64,000 nucleotides of DNA from Clostridium punense (GCF_017874425.1 NZ_JAGGLL010000002.1:124001-188000); one strand, 5' to 3'. Shown: positions 18,800 to 27,434, counted from the first letter of the stretch. The notes: generated by a model not told the origin, from the sequence alone. Made by a program: numbers and translations.

Positions 18800-19789
18800 C
18801 TAGCCAATGTATTTCCTATGTGAATTCTTTACGTTATTTTGGTTTACCATGGCATATTGCAAAGTTGTATCTATTTTTTGATGACCCAAAAGATGCTGTA
18901 CTTGTTCTATGGGCATTCCCTTATCAATAGCTCTCGTTGCTAATGTTCTTCTAAATTTGTGTGGATGTAGTTTAGTAATATTAAGCTTTTTTCCTAAAGC
19001 CCTCATTCTTATTTCAACCCCACTAATATTTAGTCTTTTATGTGGTTTTAGTAAAGATACAAATAATGCTTTATTATCATCAGCTCTGCTATTAAGATAA
19101 TCTTGTAAATGTATTTTAGTTCTAGCATCAAAGTAAACTCTTCTTTGCTTGTCCCCTTTTCCTTCAACAATACATTCTCTCTCATTGAAATCTATATCAT
19201 CTATATTTAGTTTTACAAGCTCTCCTACACGCATTCCCGTCGAGTTTAACAAATCTATAATTGCAAGGTCACGAAGCTCTTTGCAATTATCCCTCATTAC
19301 TTCTAAATGTTCATCCGTGTACACCTCTTTTATTATCTTTCCAGTCTTTATTTTACGAATTCTCCTTACTGGACTCTTTAAAACATAATTTTCATCTTCA
19401 AGCCAAGAAAAAAATGTTGATAAAATTCTTCTGATATTATCAATAGATACCTTGCTACAATTGCTTCTTTTTTGATATTCTGCTAAGTATCCTCTTAAAT
19501 CCTCTGTTGTAATATGCTTAAGAGGTTTGTCTAGTGTTTTAAGCATATTCTCTATGGTTGATTTATAATACTTAATAGATTTCTCTGAGCAACCCTCTAC
19601 TTTCTTTGCACAAATAAAAATATTACAATAATCCTCTTCTTTATTTTCTATGTTCTTATAATTAGTTCTAGCTGTAAAATTTAATCCCTGTAATTTCTTT
19701 AATAAAGTTTTATGAAGTTGTTCCATTTGTGAATTACTAAGTAAATTAATCATTTCTAGTTCAATTTCATTAATTAATTTTTCTACCAT
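18800..19789 (-). CDS. Tyrosine site-specific recombinase (XerC/D-like)
   Basis: The 329-residue protein has a SAM-like N-terminal arm-binding domain (about 60-150) and the catalytic domain. This contains Arg in S-T-G-M-R-V-G-E-L, H-P-H-K-F-R-R-T (His-x-x-Arg), L-L-G-H-Q and the nucleophile tyrosine in T-T-L-Q-Y-A. All five catalytic positions are present. AGGAG lies 11 bases before the ATG. It lies between two direct copies of an hsdS TRD. Recombinases of this type invert or swap hsdS halves in several Firmicutes and Bacteroidetes. Acting on this repeat is inferred; phage or integrative-element origin is an alternative, but no phage genes are adjacent. Confidence 0.9.
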   Translation of the reverse strand: MVEKLINEIELEMINLLSNSQMEQLHKTLLKKLQGLNFTARTNYKNIENKEEDYCNIFICAKKVEGCSEKSIKYYKSTIENMLKTLDKPLKHITTEDLRGYLAEYQKRSNCSKVSIDNIRRILSTFFSWLEDENYVLKSPVRRIRKIKTGKIIKEVYTDEHLEVMRDNCKELRDLAIIDLLNSTGMRVGELVKLNIDDIDFNERECIVEGKGDKQRRVYFDARTKIHLQDYLNSRADDNKALFVSLLKPHKRLNISGVEIRMRALGKKLNITKLHPHKFRRTLATRAIDKGMPIEQVQHLLGHQKIDTTLQYAMVNQNNVKNSHRKYIG

Positions 19790-19894
19790 AACTTTCAGCT
19801 CCTAGCCTTTAATTTATTATGGTATATTGCCATTAATTATATTTTTATACTGTATATACTATAATTGCTATTAACTTTTTTAGACTTTAAAGCA

Positions 19895-20911
19895 TTATTC
19901 TAAAGTATCTTCTATTTCTTCTATTGTTGGTAATGTTCCCTTTAATTCCTCTGGTATTTTCTCTAACAACTTATACTCACTTACTCCTATAGGTTTTGTC
20001 ATATCTTTTAGAGAATATTCTGCTACAAGCTTATTCTTTTCCTTGCATAATATTATTCCAATTGATGGACTATCTACTTCAGTTTTCAATAAATCGTCTA
20101 CTGCTGAAAGGTAAAAATTTAATTTCCCTGCATATTCTGGCTTAAACTTACCTGTTTTTAATTCTATTACTACATAACATCTTAATTTTAGATTATAAAA
20201 TAATAGATCTAGGTAGTAATCTTCTCCACCCACTTGTAACTTATATTGATTTCCAATAAAGGCAAAACCTGATCCTAACTCTAATAATAATTTAGTAATC
20301 CTCTTTACTAATTGATTTTCTATATCTCTTTCATTCATTTCTTCTGTCATTGTAATAAAATCAAAGATATAAGGGTCCTTTAAGGCTTCTACTGCTAATT
20401 TATTGTTAGGTGCTTCTAGCTTTTCCATAAAATTAGTTGTTTTTATCTCATTATTCTGCCTATCAAATAAATTACTCTCAATTTGATGAACTAAAGTGTT
20501 TCTACTCCAGCCATTCTCCATAGTTTTTTCAATGTACCATAGTCGCTTATCTATATCTTTAACTTTCTCTAGTAAAGTAATGTTGTGATACCACGTAATT
20601 TGTGCAAGTACCTCTTGCACAAATTTGATATCCTTATATTCCTCAGAGAACTTTCTCATATACTTTAAATTTCTAGGTGAAAATCCTTTTTGGTCTGGAA
20701 ACTCAGCTTTTATTTCTTTTGCAATATTATCAATTACTTTAGTTCCCCAACCTTCTTTATCTTGATATTCTAGTATTATATTTCCTATATTCCAATATAG
20801 AATTAAAAGCTCCCTATTCACAGCTAATAAAGCCTTTTGCCTTGAATTTTTTATTTGAACTTTTATCCCACTTATCAACTCTTTAAATTCACTTGATTTT
20901 TCTATACTCAT
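19895..20911 (-). CDS. YhcG-type PDDEXK nuclease (DUF1016)
   Basis: The N-terminal half (about 1-160) carries the DUF1016 helical domain, with L-L-x-x-Y-W-x-I-G and W-G-x-x-V-I-D-x-I-A, then F-S-x-R-N-L-K-Y-M-R and Q-I-T-W-Y-H-N. The C-terminal half (about 190-330) has the PDDEXK-like nuclease with F-I-G-N-Q-Y, Y-Y-L-D-L-L-F-Y-N and V-I-E-L-K-T-G-K-F. The start is uncertain: an ATG at 20938 lacks a site, while the ATG at 20911 has AAGGAAG about 14 bases upstream. It lies inside the type I RM locus between hsdS and the recombinase. YhcG proteins are often found in RM islands; their target is not established. Confidence 0.88.
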   Translation of the reverse strand: MSIEKSSEFKELISGIKVQIKNSRQKALLAVNRELLILYWNIGNIILEYQDKEGWGTKVIDNIAKEIKAEFPDQKGFSPRNLKYMRKFSEEYKDIKFVQEVLAQITWYHNITLLEKVKDIDKRLWYIEKTMENGWSRNTLVHQIESNLFDRQNNEIKTTNFMEKLEAPNNKLAVEALKDPYIFDFITMTEEMNERDIENQLVKRITKLLLELGSGFAFIGNQYKLQVGGEDYYLDLLFYNLKLRCYVVIELKTGKFKPEYAGKLNFYLSAVDDLLKTEVDSPSIGIILCKEKNKLVAEYSLKDMTKPIGVSEYKLLEKIPEELKGTLPTIEEIEDTLE

Positions 20912-21014
20912 ACTAAAACAACCCACTTCCTTTTTCATTTAGGTGTATTTTAATTTTCTTATATGATAACTTATAGCATCCTATTTAAAATAAATAAGCA
21001 GTAATTAGTATAGA

Positions 21015-22205
21015 CTAATTAAATAACTCACCATTAAAAGCCTTTTGCATTAAGGAATTGAAGTTATTTTCCATTTCTTCTAGACTCTTCTCCATTTCAA
21101 ATTTCAATTTATCGACTTGGTTAACGAAGTTGGCGAATTGCTTTTGGAGTTCTATTGGTGGAATAACTATTTCTATCTCTGATATACCAGTTTGATTTAT
21201 TGTATATTGTCCAGCAGAAGTTTTTAATTTATCTTTCATTTGTAACTTCCCATATGGACTATTTAGTAAAGTGCTAACATAATCATTGTTTACAACATTA
21301 TTATCTAATCTTACCCTAATAATATGGTCATTATGATATACTTTTTCTCCTATATCCTCATAAGTAGCACATCTTCCTACGTAATCAGGATTGCCATTTA
21401 CTCTTGCAAATAAAAAATCCCCATCTTTGAGAAAATACCTTTTCTTTTCAGCTTCGGTTAATTTTATTCTATTAGGAGAATTATAATCAATATATCCATC
21501 TTGAAGTTCTACCAACCTTAGAACAATATTTCCATCTTTATCATTTCCTCTTCGAGCTAATCCATTGTTGGCTAATAAAATAATCTCTTTCAATTGTTTT
21601 TTGTCCCATTCCATAGGATTTCTAAAAGGATCCCCAAACATCTCGATAAATTTCGATTTAACTAGTTCATCTAGTTTTGATATTTGTGCTTTTCTTTTAT
21701 CAATCAATTGTTGGGCTTTATCTAATACTTCTACTATTTTATCTTGAGTTTCTAGTTTTATTTGAGGAACTACTAGTTTATTTAGCTTTTCAATTGTTAA
21801 AGCCACTTGAGCCGTACCACTTGTTCCTTTTAAATATTGCTTTTTTATAATATCTGATTGAAACAAGTAAGATAGAAATTTTGTATTTATGTTCTCATTA
21901 CTTTCAACTTGGGTTATGTTACCGTCCTTATAATAAAACTCTCTACCATCGCTAACCCACGTATTACCTATAGTTCCCACTGAAGTAATTAATAAATCTC
22001 CTTTACTTACAACTCCATATTTCTCTTTTATTTCTTTAAATCTTTCTCTACTAATAAATAACTCAACATCTATTTGCTCCCCTCTTTGAAGCTGTGAAAT
22101 TTCCTTTCCTCTATAAAATGGTACACCTACGTCACAATACTCACTTTGATATATCCTTTTACTTGATTTTATATTGCAAATATCTCCAAGCCTAACATAC
22201 TGCAT
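21015..22205 (-). CDS. hsdS: Type I restriction-modification specificity subunit S
   Basis: The 396-residue protein has the complete bipartite plan. TRD1 covers about 1-150, the central conserved helix about 150-188 (L-D-K-A-Q-Q-L-I-D-K-R), TRD2 about 190-365 and the distal helix 365-396. Each TRD would read one half of a split target sequence. GAGGGG precedes the ATG by 8 bases and hsdM ends 5 bases upstream, so the two are co-translated. The whole TRD2 is duplicated at 18203-18769. The target sequence cannot be read from the protein. Confidence 0.95.
   Translation of the reverse strand: MQYVRLGDICNIKSSKRIYQSEYCDVGVPFYRGKEISQLQRGEQIDVELFISRERFKEIKEKYGVVSKGDLLITSVGTIGNTWVSDGREFYYKDGNITQVESNENINTKFLSYLFQSDIIKKQYLKGTSGTAQVALTIEKLNKLVVPQIKLETQDKIVEVLDKAQQLIDKRKAQISKLDELVKSKFIEMFGDPFRNPMEWDKKQLKEIILLANNGLARRGNDKDGNIVLRLVELQDGYIDYNSPNRIKLTEAEKKRYFLKDGDFLFARVNGNPDYVGRCATYEDIGEKVYHNDHIIRVRLDNNVVNNDYVSTLLNSPYGKLQMKDKLKTSAGQYTINQTGISEIEIVIPPIELQKQFANFVNQVDKLKFEMEKSLEEMENNFNSLMQKAFNGELFN
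21094..21660 (-). repeat. 567-bp direct repeat, copy B (TRD2 of hsdS)
   Basis: Same orientation as copy A at 18203-18769, with no mismatch noticed. It covers all of TRD2 and ends in the central conserved helix, so an exchange at its ends would be in frame on that side. Confidence 0.92.
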
Positions 22206-22210
22206 AGCGT

Positions 22211-23668
22211 CTACCCCTCTATCATTCTTTCTAATTCTTCTAATCCTTTTTGTATCTCTTCCTCTAACCCCTTAATCTTCTCCAATATAACACTAGGAGC
22301 TTCGTATTGTACTTCCTCGTATTCTATTTCCTTATATTTGTTTATAGAAAGGTCATAACCATTTTCTCTTATTTCCTCTACTGGTACAAAGAAAGACTTA
22401 TCTGTTCTTTTTCTGTCATTTTCATTATCTAAGTTAGTAAATCTCTCTACAATGTCATTAATGTCGTTATCTTCTATTGAGTTTCTCTTGTCATCTAAGC
22501 TATAGCCATCTGCTTTCATATCATAGAACCAAACTTTATCTGTTCCGCCGCTTCCTGTTTTTGTGAATATGATTATAGCTGTAGAAACCCCTGCATAAGG
22601 CTTGAATACTCCACTTGGCATAGATATTATAGCTTCTAGCTTATGATTATCAACAATTTCTTGTCTTATGGATTTATGTCCCCCTGTACTTCCAAAGAGT
22701 ACCCCATCAGGAACAATAGAAGCACAACGTCCACCATTTTTTAAGATTCTTAAGAAAAGTGCTAAGAATAATAACTCTGTTTTCTTGGTTTTAGTAGTTT
22801 TTAGCAGGTCTGCTGACACTGCTTCATAATCTAAACTTCCTTTGAAGGGTGGATTTGCTAATACCAGTGTGAATTTTTCTTTATCCGTATTTACCTCTGA
22901 AAGAGAGTCCTTATATTCAATGTTAGGGTTGTCCACTCCATGAAGCATCATATTCATAGCTCCAATTCTTAGCATGGTTCTATCCATATCAAAACCATAG
23001 AACATGTGGTTATTAAAGTGTTCCTTTAGCCCTTGGACTAAAAATAAATCAGCATGATTTTCTCTTAAATATTGTTGAGCAGATACTAAAAACCCTGCCG
23101 ACCCTGCTGCTGGGTCCACAATCACATCTTCTGGCGTTGGTTTCATAAGCCTTACCATCATATCAATGATATGCCTTGGAGTTCTGAACTGCCCATTTGT
23201 ACCAGCTGTGGCAACCTTTGAAAGTAAGTATTCATAAAGATCTCCCTTTGTATCCCTACCTTCCATATTTATATTATTAATACCATCTACTATTTTTGAA
23301 AGCATTAATGGTGTTGGAATTTTAAATATGGCATCTCCCATGTATTTTGCATAGGCTGAGTCATCTTTTCCATGAAGGTTTTTTATAAAGGGAAAAACTT
23401 CCTCCTGCATCACTCTATACATTTCACCAGCTTCAAAATCTTTAAACTTGCTCCATCTTAAATGCTGCTTATCACTTGGAAACATTCCATTAAAGTCTAA
23501 ACCTAAAAATACTGCTTCATTTTCATTTATAGTTTCTTTATCATCTAAGCCTTTTATAAATAAAAGGTAAGTAAATTGCTCTATAACTTCTAGAGGATTG
23601 GTTATTCCACCAGTCCAAAAGGTTTCCCATATTTTATCTACCTTATTTCTCAATTCTCCTGTAATCAT
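22211..23668 (-). CDS. hsdM: Type I DNA methyltransferase subunit M (N6-adenine)
   Basis: The 485-residue protein has the HsdM N-terminal helical domain (1-150) and the methyltransferase core, with motif I D-P-A-A-G-S-A-G-F (about residue 190) and motif IV N-P-P-F (about 280), followed by L-L-F-L-A-L-F-L and a C-terminal coiled helix. It methylates adenine using S-adenosylmethionine as part of M2S. GGAGGG lies 8 bases before the ATG. It is the first gene of the operon and overlies a palindrome in its leader. The order M before R should ensure protection before cutting. Confidence 0.96.
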   Translation of the reverse strand: MITGELRNKVDKIWETFWTGGITNPLEVIEQFTYLLFIKGLDDKETINENEAVFLGLDFNGMFPSDKQHLRWSKFKDFEAGEMYRVMQEEVFPFIKNLHGKDDSAYAKYMGDAIFKIPTPLMLSKIVDGINNINMEGRDTKGDLYEYLLSKVATAGTNGQFRTPRHIIDMMVRLMKPTPEDVIVDPAAGSAGFLVSAQQYLRENHADLFLVQGLKEHFNNHMFYGFDMDRTMLRIGAMNMMLHGVDNPNIEYKDSLSEVNTDKEKFTLVLANPPFKGSLDYEAVSADLLKTTKTKKTELLFLALFLRILKNGGRCASIVPDGVLFGSTGGHKSIRQEIVDNHKLEAIISMPSGVFKPYAGVSTAIIIFTKTGSGGTDKVWFYDMKADGYSLDDKRNSIEDNDINDIVERFTNLDNENDRKRTDKSFFVPVEEIRENGYDLSINKYKEIEYEEVQYEAPSVILEKIKGLEEEIQKGLEELERMIEG

Positions 23669-23692
23669 TTGAAGCCCTCCAAAATAAAAAAT

Positions 23693-23720
23693 AATTGTAT
23701 TAGCTTAAACCAATACAATT
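23693..23720. promoter_or_regulatory. Inverted repeat in the hsdM leader (operator or attenuator)
   Basis: AATTGTATT and AATACAATT are perfect 9-base arms around a 10-base centre, 25 bases upstream of hsdM. On the minus strand a TATAAT-like box lies just before it, and ATTTTTTATTTT just after. It could be an operator overlapping the transcription start or a weak attenuator hairpin. Confidence 0.4.
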
Positions 23721-24022
23721 ATATTATAGACTTTTAAATTGTTATTTTCTATAAAAAGCTCGTTCCAGATTTTCGCCAATATATGTATAATGTTTAATAT
23801 TTATCCTTGGAACACCTTAAAATATACTTCTTTAACCTGTTATTTTTAACTGTCTCAAAGTGGCTTATATCAATAAAATATTGCATTTAATATACCTCTT
23901 CTAGTTATAATTTATATTATCTTGGCATATTTTTACTTCCTCCAATTCACAATTTGTTAACTATCCTAAGTTATTATCTCGTGCTAAGCTTATTAAGGAC
24001 AAAAATATGGGAGGTATTATAT
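23721..24022. other. Divergent intergenic region hsdM / lipoprotein
   Basis: About 300 AT-rich bases carry the promoters of hsdM (leftward) and the lipoprotein (rightward). Apart from the hsdM leader palindrome I see no gene or repeat here. It is one edge of the restriction-modification island. Confidence 0.5.
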
Positions 24023-25045
24023 ATGAAAGGATTAAAAAAAGCAGTATTATTTATACTTCTGCTAACTTTTTCAGTTGGGGTATATGGGTGTAGTTCTAAA
24101 ACTCCATCTAACTCCGTAAAAAATTACTTAGAAGAAGTAAAAAAAGGTGAAAATACAGACTTCTCTAAGTTATTGAATGAAACTTTAGATAAGGCAAAGA
24201 AAGAAGAAACAAATCAAAAGAAAGACGCTGAAAAGGAATCAACAAAGAAGTTCATGGATTCCATGAAAAACTTAACTTACACAATAAATTCTGAAAAGAT
24301 TGATGGTGATTCAGCTACTGTAAATGTAAAAGTAAATGGCCCTGATATGGCAACTGTATTAGGAGACTTTTTACAAAAAGCCTTTACTACAGCCTTGTCA
24401 CAAGCTTTTTCTGGCAATAATGCAACACAAGAAGAAACAGATAAATTATTTGATACTATGCTTCTAGAGAGCTTAAATAATATGAAGTACACCGAAAGAA
24501 CAGGAGATATTTCTTTAACTAAAACAAATGGTGAGTGGAAAATAAATAATAATGATGCTTTAACTAAGTTATTAGTTAACTTAGATAGCTCTTTATTTGA
24601 CTCACAAAATAAGAAAGAGGAAACTCCAAAGAAAGAAGTTAAGGAAATGGTTTTAAATCAACCTTTTACCGTTGAGACAGATAATGGAAATTATACATTA
24701 ACTATTGAGGGCGCAAGAGCAACTGATAAGAGAAATGAGTTTTCTGATATACAAGCTAAGAAAGTAGCTATGCTGGATTATACTTATGAAAACATTAGCT
24801 TTGGACAGCAATCTGGTCAAGATTTATATATTGATGGCTATGCTTTCCAAGTATTAGATGATGAAGGAAATGTTCTTGGAGATTACCCAGTTTATGATGA
24901 AAATAGAGATCCAAAAAAAACTCCAGTTGGCGGAAAGTGCAAGGCTAGTGCTACCTTTGCAATTCCAACCGACAGTGCTAATTTAAATGTAACCTTTACT
25001 AGAGGTTCAGAAAAGGTTGCAAAAATAATAGTTCCAATAAAATAA
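24023..25045 (+). CDS. Lipoprotein with DUF4352-like domain
   Basis: The start at 24023 is chosen for GGGAGG 9 bases upstream and for the signal peptide. Residues 1-21 are K-K then hydrophobic, followed by a lipobox ending G-V-Y-G-C with Cys22 lipidated. Residues about 25-215 are a lysine-rich domain that resembles the NTF2-like DUF of clostridial lipoproteins (S-V-K-N-Y-L-E-E-V-K-K-G). Residues about 225-340 form a DUF4352-like immunoglobulin domain, with V-E-T-D-N-G-N-Y-T-L-T-I and a G-G-K-x-x-A-S-A-T-F-A-I-P end. A cell-surface protein of unknown ligand. Confidence 0.8.
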   Translation: MKGLKKAVLFILLLTFSVGVYGCSSKTPSNSVKNYLEEVKKGENTDFSKLLNETLDKAKKEETNQKKDAEKESTKKFMDSMKNLTYTINSEKIDGDSATVNVKVNGPDMATVLGDFLQKAFTTALSQAFSGNNATQEETDKLFDTMLLESLNNMKYTERTGDISLTKTNGEWKINNNDALTKLLVNLDSSLFDSQNKKEETPKKEVKEMVLNQPFTVETDNGNYTLTIEGARATDKRNEFSDIQAKKVAMLDYTYENISFGQQSGQDLYIDGYAFQVLDDEGNVLGDYPVYDENRDPKKTPVGGKCKASATFAIPTDSANLNVTFTRGSEKVAKIIVPIK

Positions 25046-25053
25046 TAATTGAT

Positions 25054-25089
25054 AAAAGAAAAGACAGCCAACTGGTTGTCTTTTCTTGT
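25054..25089 (+). terminator. Terminator of the lipoprotein gene
   Basis: AAGAAAAGACAGCC pairs with GGTTGTCTTTTCTT with one wobble; TTTTCTTGTT follows. Confidence 0.85.
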
Positions 25090-25165
25090 TAACATAAATA
25101 GGAAAAACCTAAAAAATAGAACCTATAGAATCTTTCATAGAGTTTCCTTTTAAGCTCTCCATTTT

Positions 25166-26230
25166 TTACAATAGCTCAGCTCCCAAAGCATCCTTAATAT
25201 CTCCAACCTGCTTTATTGCTTTTTCAATTAATTCATTTTCTTCTGCTGTTAGCCCATTTTTACCCTTTGTGCAGTTACAATACTCACTATTGATATCTAT
25301 TTTCTTACCGCAACCACATACCCAAACTTCCTTGCCAAAGGAACTCTTTGATACTTCTACTATTTCAGTATTTCTTATCTTTTTAAGTTTTTCATAAATC
25401 ATTTCTAAGCTAGAAATATCTTTTTCGCTATATGAGCTCTTATATTTCAAAAGTACAGGTACTACTGATCTTATCAACACTTCTACATTTAATTTATCAA
25501 CAAGGTCTACTAGTAAAACATAATCCGGCTTTGCAAATAAATTATAGATTTCAAAATATAGATTACTATACTTATGACATTTTAACAAAAACTCATTTAA
25601 ATCCTTATTAAATTCCTCATCATAATACAAATCCAAATACTCAGCAAAATTTGTATCACTAAGCCTTGCATAGCGGTATGTTTCCTTATTAGTTAGATTT
25701 AAAACATAGTCTATTGGAAGTAAAATATCCTCATTAATTAGAGTTTTTAAACCTTCAAAAACATCATCTCTATGTTCACTTTCATCTAGCTTTTTAATTA
25801 CATTTCTTCGTATTATCTCTTTTCTCAAATCATATCCAGTGATTTTTCCCTTTTCCTCAGATAAAGTCTCTTCTTGATTTGTATCTTGGGAAGTCCTGTT
25901 TACCAACACCGCAGTACCTGAAGCATTAATCATAAACATCTGTGTGCCTTTACCGCTGATTTCATCAATATCTAACGTTACTCCTAAAAGTGCATTAGCT
26001 CCCATTGAGGCTGCTGTTTTTGTTAACTTTTCCATAGCACTATCATATAATTCCTTTAGTCTCTCCTCAAATTGCCTAGACCTTCCTCCAAATAAATCTG
26101 TAAATCCTGCAAAAAACTCAGAGAACACCCCTGCCCCCACAACTATACGTTCAGAGCACAATCCATAGTAGGTTTTAATCTCATATCCTTCTAATGTATT
26201 CGTTGAGCTCACTAAAATTTTGTTCTTCAT
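25166..26230 (-). CDS. YbjQ/DUF74-domain protein with C-terminal cysteine motif
   Basis: Residues 1-115 match the YbjQ (DUF74) family: S-S-T-N-T-L-E-G-Y-E-I, G-A-G-V-F-S-E-F-F-A-G-F-T-D-L-F-G-G-R-S and A-x-x-M-G-A-N-A-L-L-G-V. Most family members stop at about 110 residues. Here 240 more follow: a helical middle region and a W-V-C-G-C-G-K-K-I-D...Y-C-N-C segment at about 305-325. The four cysteines in two C-x-C pairs look like a zinc ribbon. GGGGGAAG lies 7 bases before the ATG. The role of the YbjQ domain is not known. Confidence 0.75.
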   Translation of the reverse strand: MKNKILVSSTNTLEGYEIKTYYGLCSERIVVGAGVFSEFFAGFTDLFGGRSRQFEERLKELYDSAMEKLTKTAASMGANALLGVTLDIDEISGKGTQMFMINASGTAVLVNRTSQDTNQEETLSEEKGKITGYDLRKEIIRRNVIKKLDESEHRDDVFEGLKTLINEDILLPIDYVLNLTNKETYRYARLSDTNFAEYLDLYYDEEFNKDLNEFLLKCHKYSNLYFEIYNLFAKPDYVLLVDLVDKLNVEVLIRSVVPVLLKYKSSYSEKDISSLEMIYEKLKKIRNTEIVEVSKSSFGKEVWVCGCGKKIDINSEYCNCTKGKNGLTAEENELIEKAIKQVGDIKDALGAELL

Positions 26231-26519
26231 AAATTCTTCCCCCGTAAACTTTTTCTTATAAGTATTTTATATTTAGTATATATCCTACACTAATTTTTCA
26301 TATGTGCTCTTAAGTTATTCTTTGTTTAAAGTTCATAACAAGTAACTCCAAAAATAATTAAGTGGATATATTACTTTAAAACAACTTTTACTTTTTAATC
26401 ATTGCTAAACTTCTAATATTTTTAGCAATGGCATTTTTGTTAATTATACCATAAAATTATAATATATGTAATATTGCCAATACATGTATATAAATGTAAT
26501 ATTTTGCACAATAAACAAA
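26231..26519. other. Intergenic region, no gene seen
   Basis: AT-rich sequence between the YbjQ-type gene and a hairpin at 26520. It contains the leftward promoter of the former. I see no open frame or repeat worth naming. Confidence 0.4.
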
Positions 26520-26544
26520 GCTACCCTAATAAAATTAGAGTAGC
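26520..26544 (-). terminator. Hairpin after the small 60-aa gene
   Basis: GCTACCCTAAT pairs with ATTAGAGTAGC, nearly perfect, with a tight loop and a T-rich run on the minus strand, 100 bases beyond the stop at 26645. Confidence 0.6.
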
Positions 26545-26644
26545 CCTTATATAATTAAATTTATTTATTGAAATCTACTTGTATCTGCAACTTAAAGTTT
26601 TCTTAGGTATGCATGTCCGAATTTATTAGACTTTAGCTTTAGGG

Positions 26645-26827
26645 TTATCTATTGTTCCCACCTAGCAAAGGACTTCTTACTATTAAACATATTCCTCCTG
26701 GAGAAGTAAGCTCTAATAAATTTAATAAATTTATAGTAGTTCCTGCAGGAATATTAATTCTTACTAAAGTTCCTGGTAATTGAGGGCAATTTCCTTGTTG
26801 ATTGTTGTTTGTATAATCTTCTAACAT
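26645..26827 (-). CDS. Small hypothetical protein, 60 aa
   Basis: GGAGGTG lies 7 bases before the ATG at 26827. An earlier ATG at 26842 overlaps the site and is rejected. The first 20 residues are polar and asparagine-rich, and the rest is hydrophobic: P-G-T-L-V-R-I-N-I-P-A-G-T-T-I-N-L-L-N-L-L-E-L, then S-P-G-G-I-C-L-I-V. It is not a typical membrane helix because of the prolines and glycines and looks like a beta-rich domain. It has its own terminator. Spore surface or exosporium proteins of clostridia can look like this, but I do not recognise it. Confidence 0.55.
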   Translation of the reverse strand: MLEDYTNNNQQGNCPQLPGTLVRINIPAGTTINLLNLLELTSPGGICLIVRSPLLGGNNR

Positions 26828-27028
26828 TAGATTCACCTCCAACTGTGTATCTAATATATAATATTCATTTATATAGACAAGCGTTACAAAAGCTTAGGGG
26901 TTTCCTAATTAAATTATTTGATTTTTTCTCCATAGTTACTATATAAATATGATACTTTCTTTGGTAGACTACATAAAACAAGCTTTTTAGAATAACTGAA
27001 ATTTATAAATGTTTTTTGTATTTACCTA

Positions 27029-27061
27029 TTGAAAATAATAATAATTATTGTATAATAATTA
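27029..27061 (+). promoter_or_regulatory. Promoter overlapped by a Fur-box-like palindrome (copy A)
   Basis: TTGAAA (27029-27034) and TATAAT (27051-27056) are 16 bases apart. The 19 bases at 27031-27049 match the classical Fur-box consensus at 15 positions, and the AATAATTATT pattern continues to 27061. In AT-rich DNA this alone would be weak; the second copy at 47583 strengthens it. Confidence 0.5.
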
Positions 27062-27062
27062 T

Positions 27063-27157
27063 TATAAACCCAGTTAATAAATATAATTTTAACACAACCT
27101 CATCCCTAGTTCCCTAAGAGTAGAATCAATTAGTGATATCTACTCTTTTTATTTTTT
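27063..27157 (+). ncRNA. Candidate Fur-regulated small RNA, copy A (about 95 nt)
   Basis: A sigma-A-like promoter ends at 27056 and a terminator (AAGAGTAGA with TCTACTCTT at 27116-27147, then TTT-A-TTTTTT) closes the unit. There is no plausible reading frame. The single-stranded middle has ATAAACCC and CCTCATCCCTAG, C-rich patches that could pair with ribosome binding sites as FsrA of B. subtilis does. A homologous unit with the same order lies at 47617-47714. Function and expression are inferred. Confidence 0.5.
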
Positions 27158-27317
27158 GTGATTTTTTATTAAATGGAATAACCTATCACTTCCTTAAAAG
27201 TCAGTTTCATATATTGCAATAAATATGACTATAGACTTATAGGTAAGTATTAGCATAATTATTATATTTAAATTCTACTTTGTCGTAGCCAAGATAGAAT
27301 ACTGTTTTCCTAGGTAA
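27158..27317. other. Intergenic AT-rich stretch
   Basis: Between the candidate small RNA and the symporter terminator I see no open frame, repeat or clear promoter. Confidence 0.4.
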
Positions 27318-27372
27318 TAAAAAAGTACACCCCCAAATGTTTTAAGGGGTGAACATTTGGAGGTGCTTTTAA
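27318..27372 (-). terminator. Terminator of the AGCS symporter gene
   Basis: AAAAGCACCTCCAAATGT pairs with ACATTTGGGGGTGTACTTTT on the minus strand (one bulge), followed by TTTTTTATT, 60 bases after the stop. Confidence 0.8.
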
Positions 27373-27434
27373 AATGTCTCTTTTCCTATTCCTGCACATA
27401 TTTTATGTAGGGATTTTATTGGGTTATCCTTTTT

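Noticed and set aside
18184-22205. Invertible hsdS shufflon with inverted repeats
   Set aside because: Both hsdS copies are on the same strand. I found no inverted copy of the repeat ends in the locus, so inversion is not supported; excision or gene conversion is.
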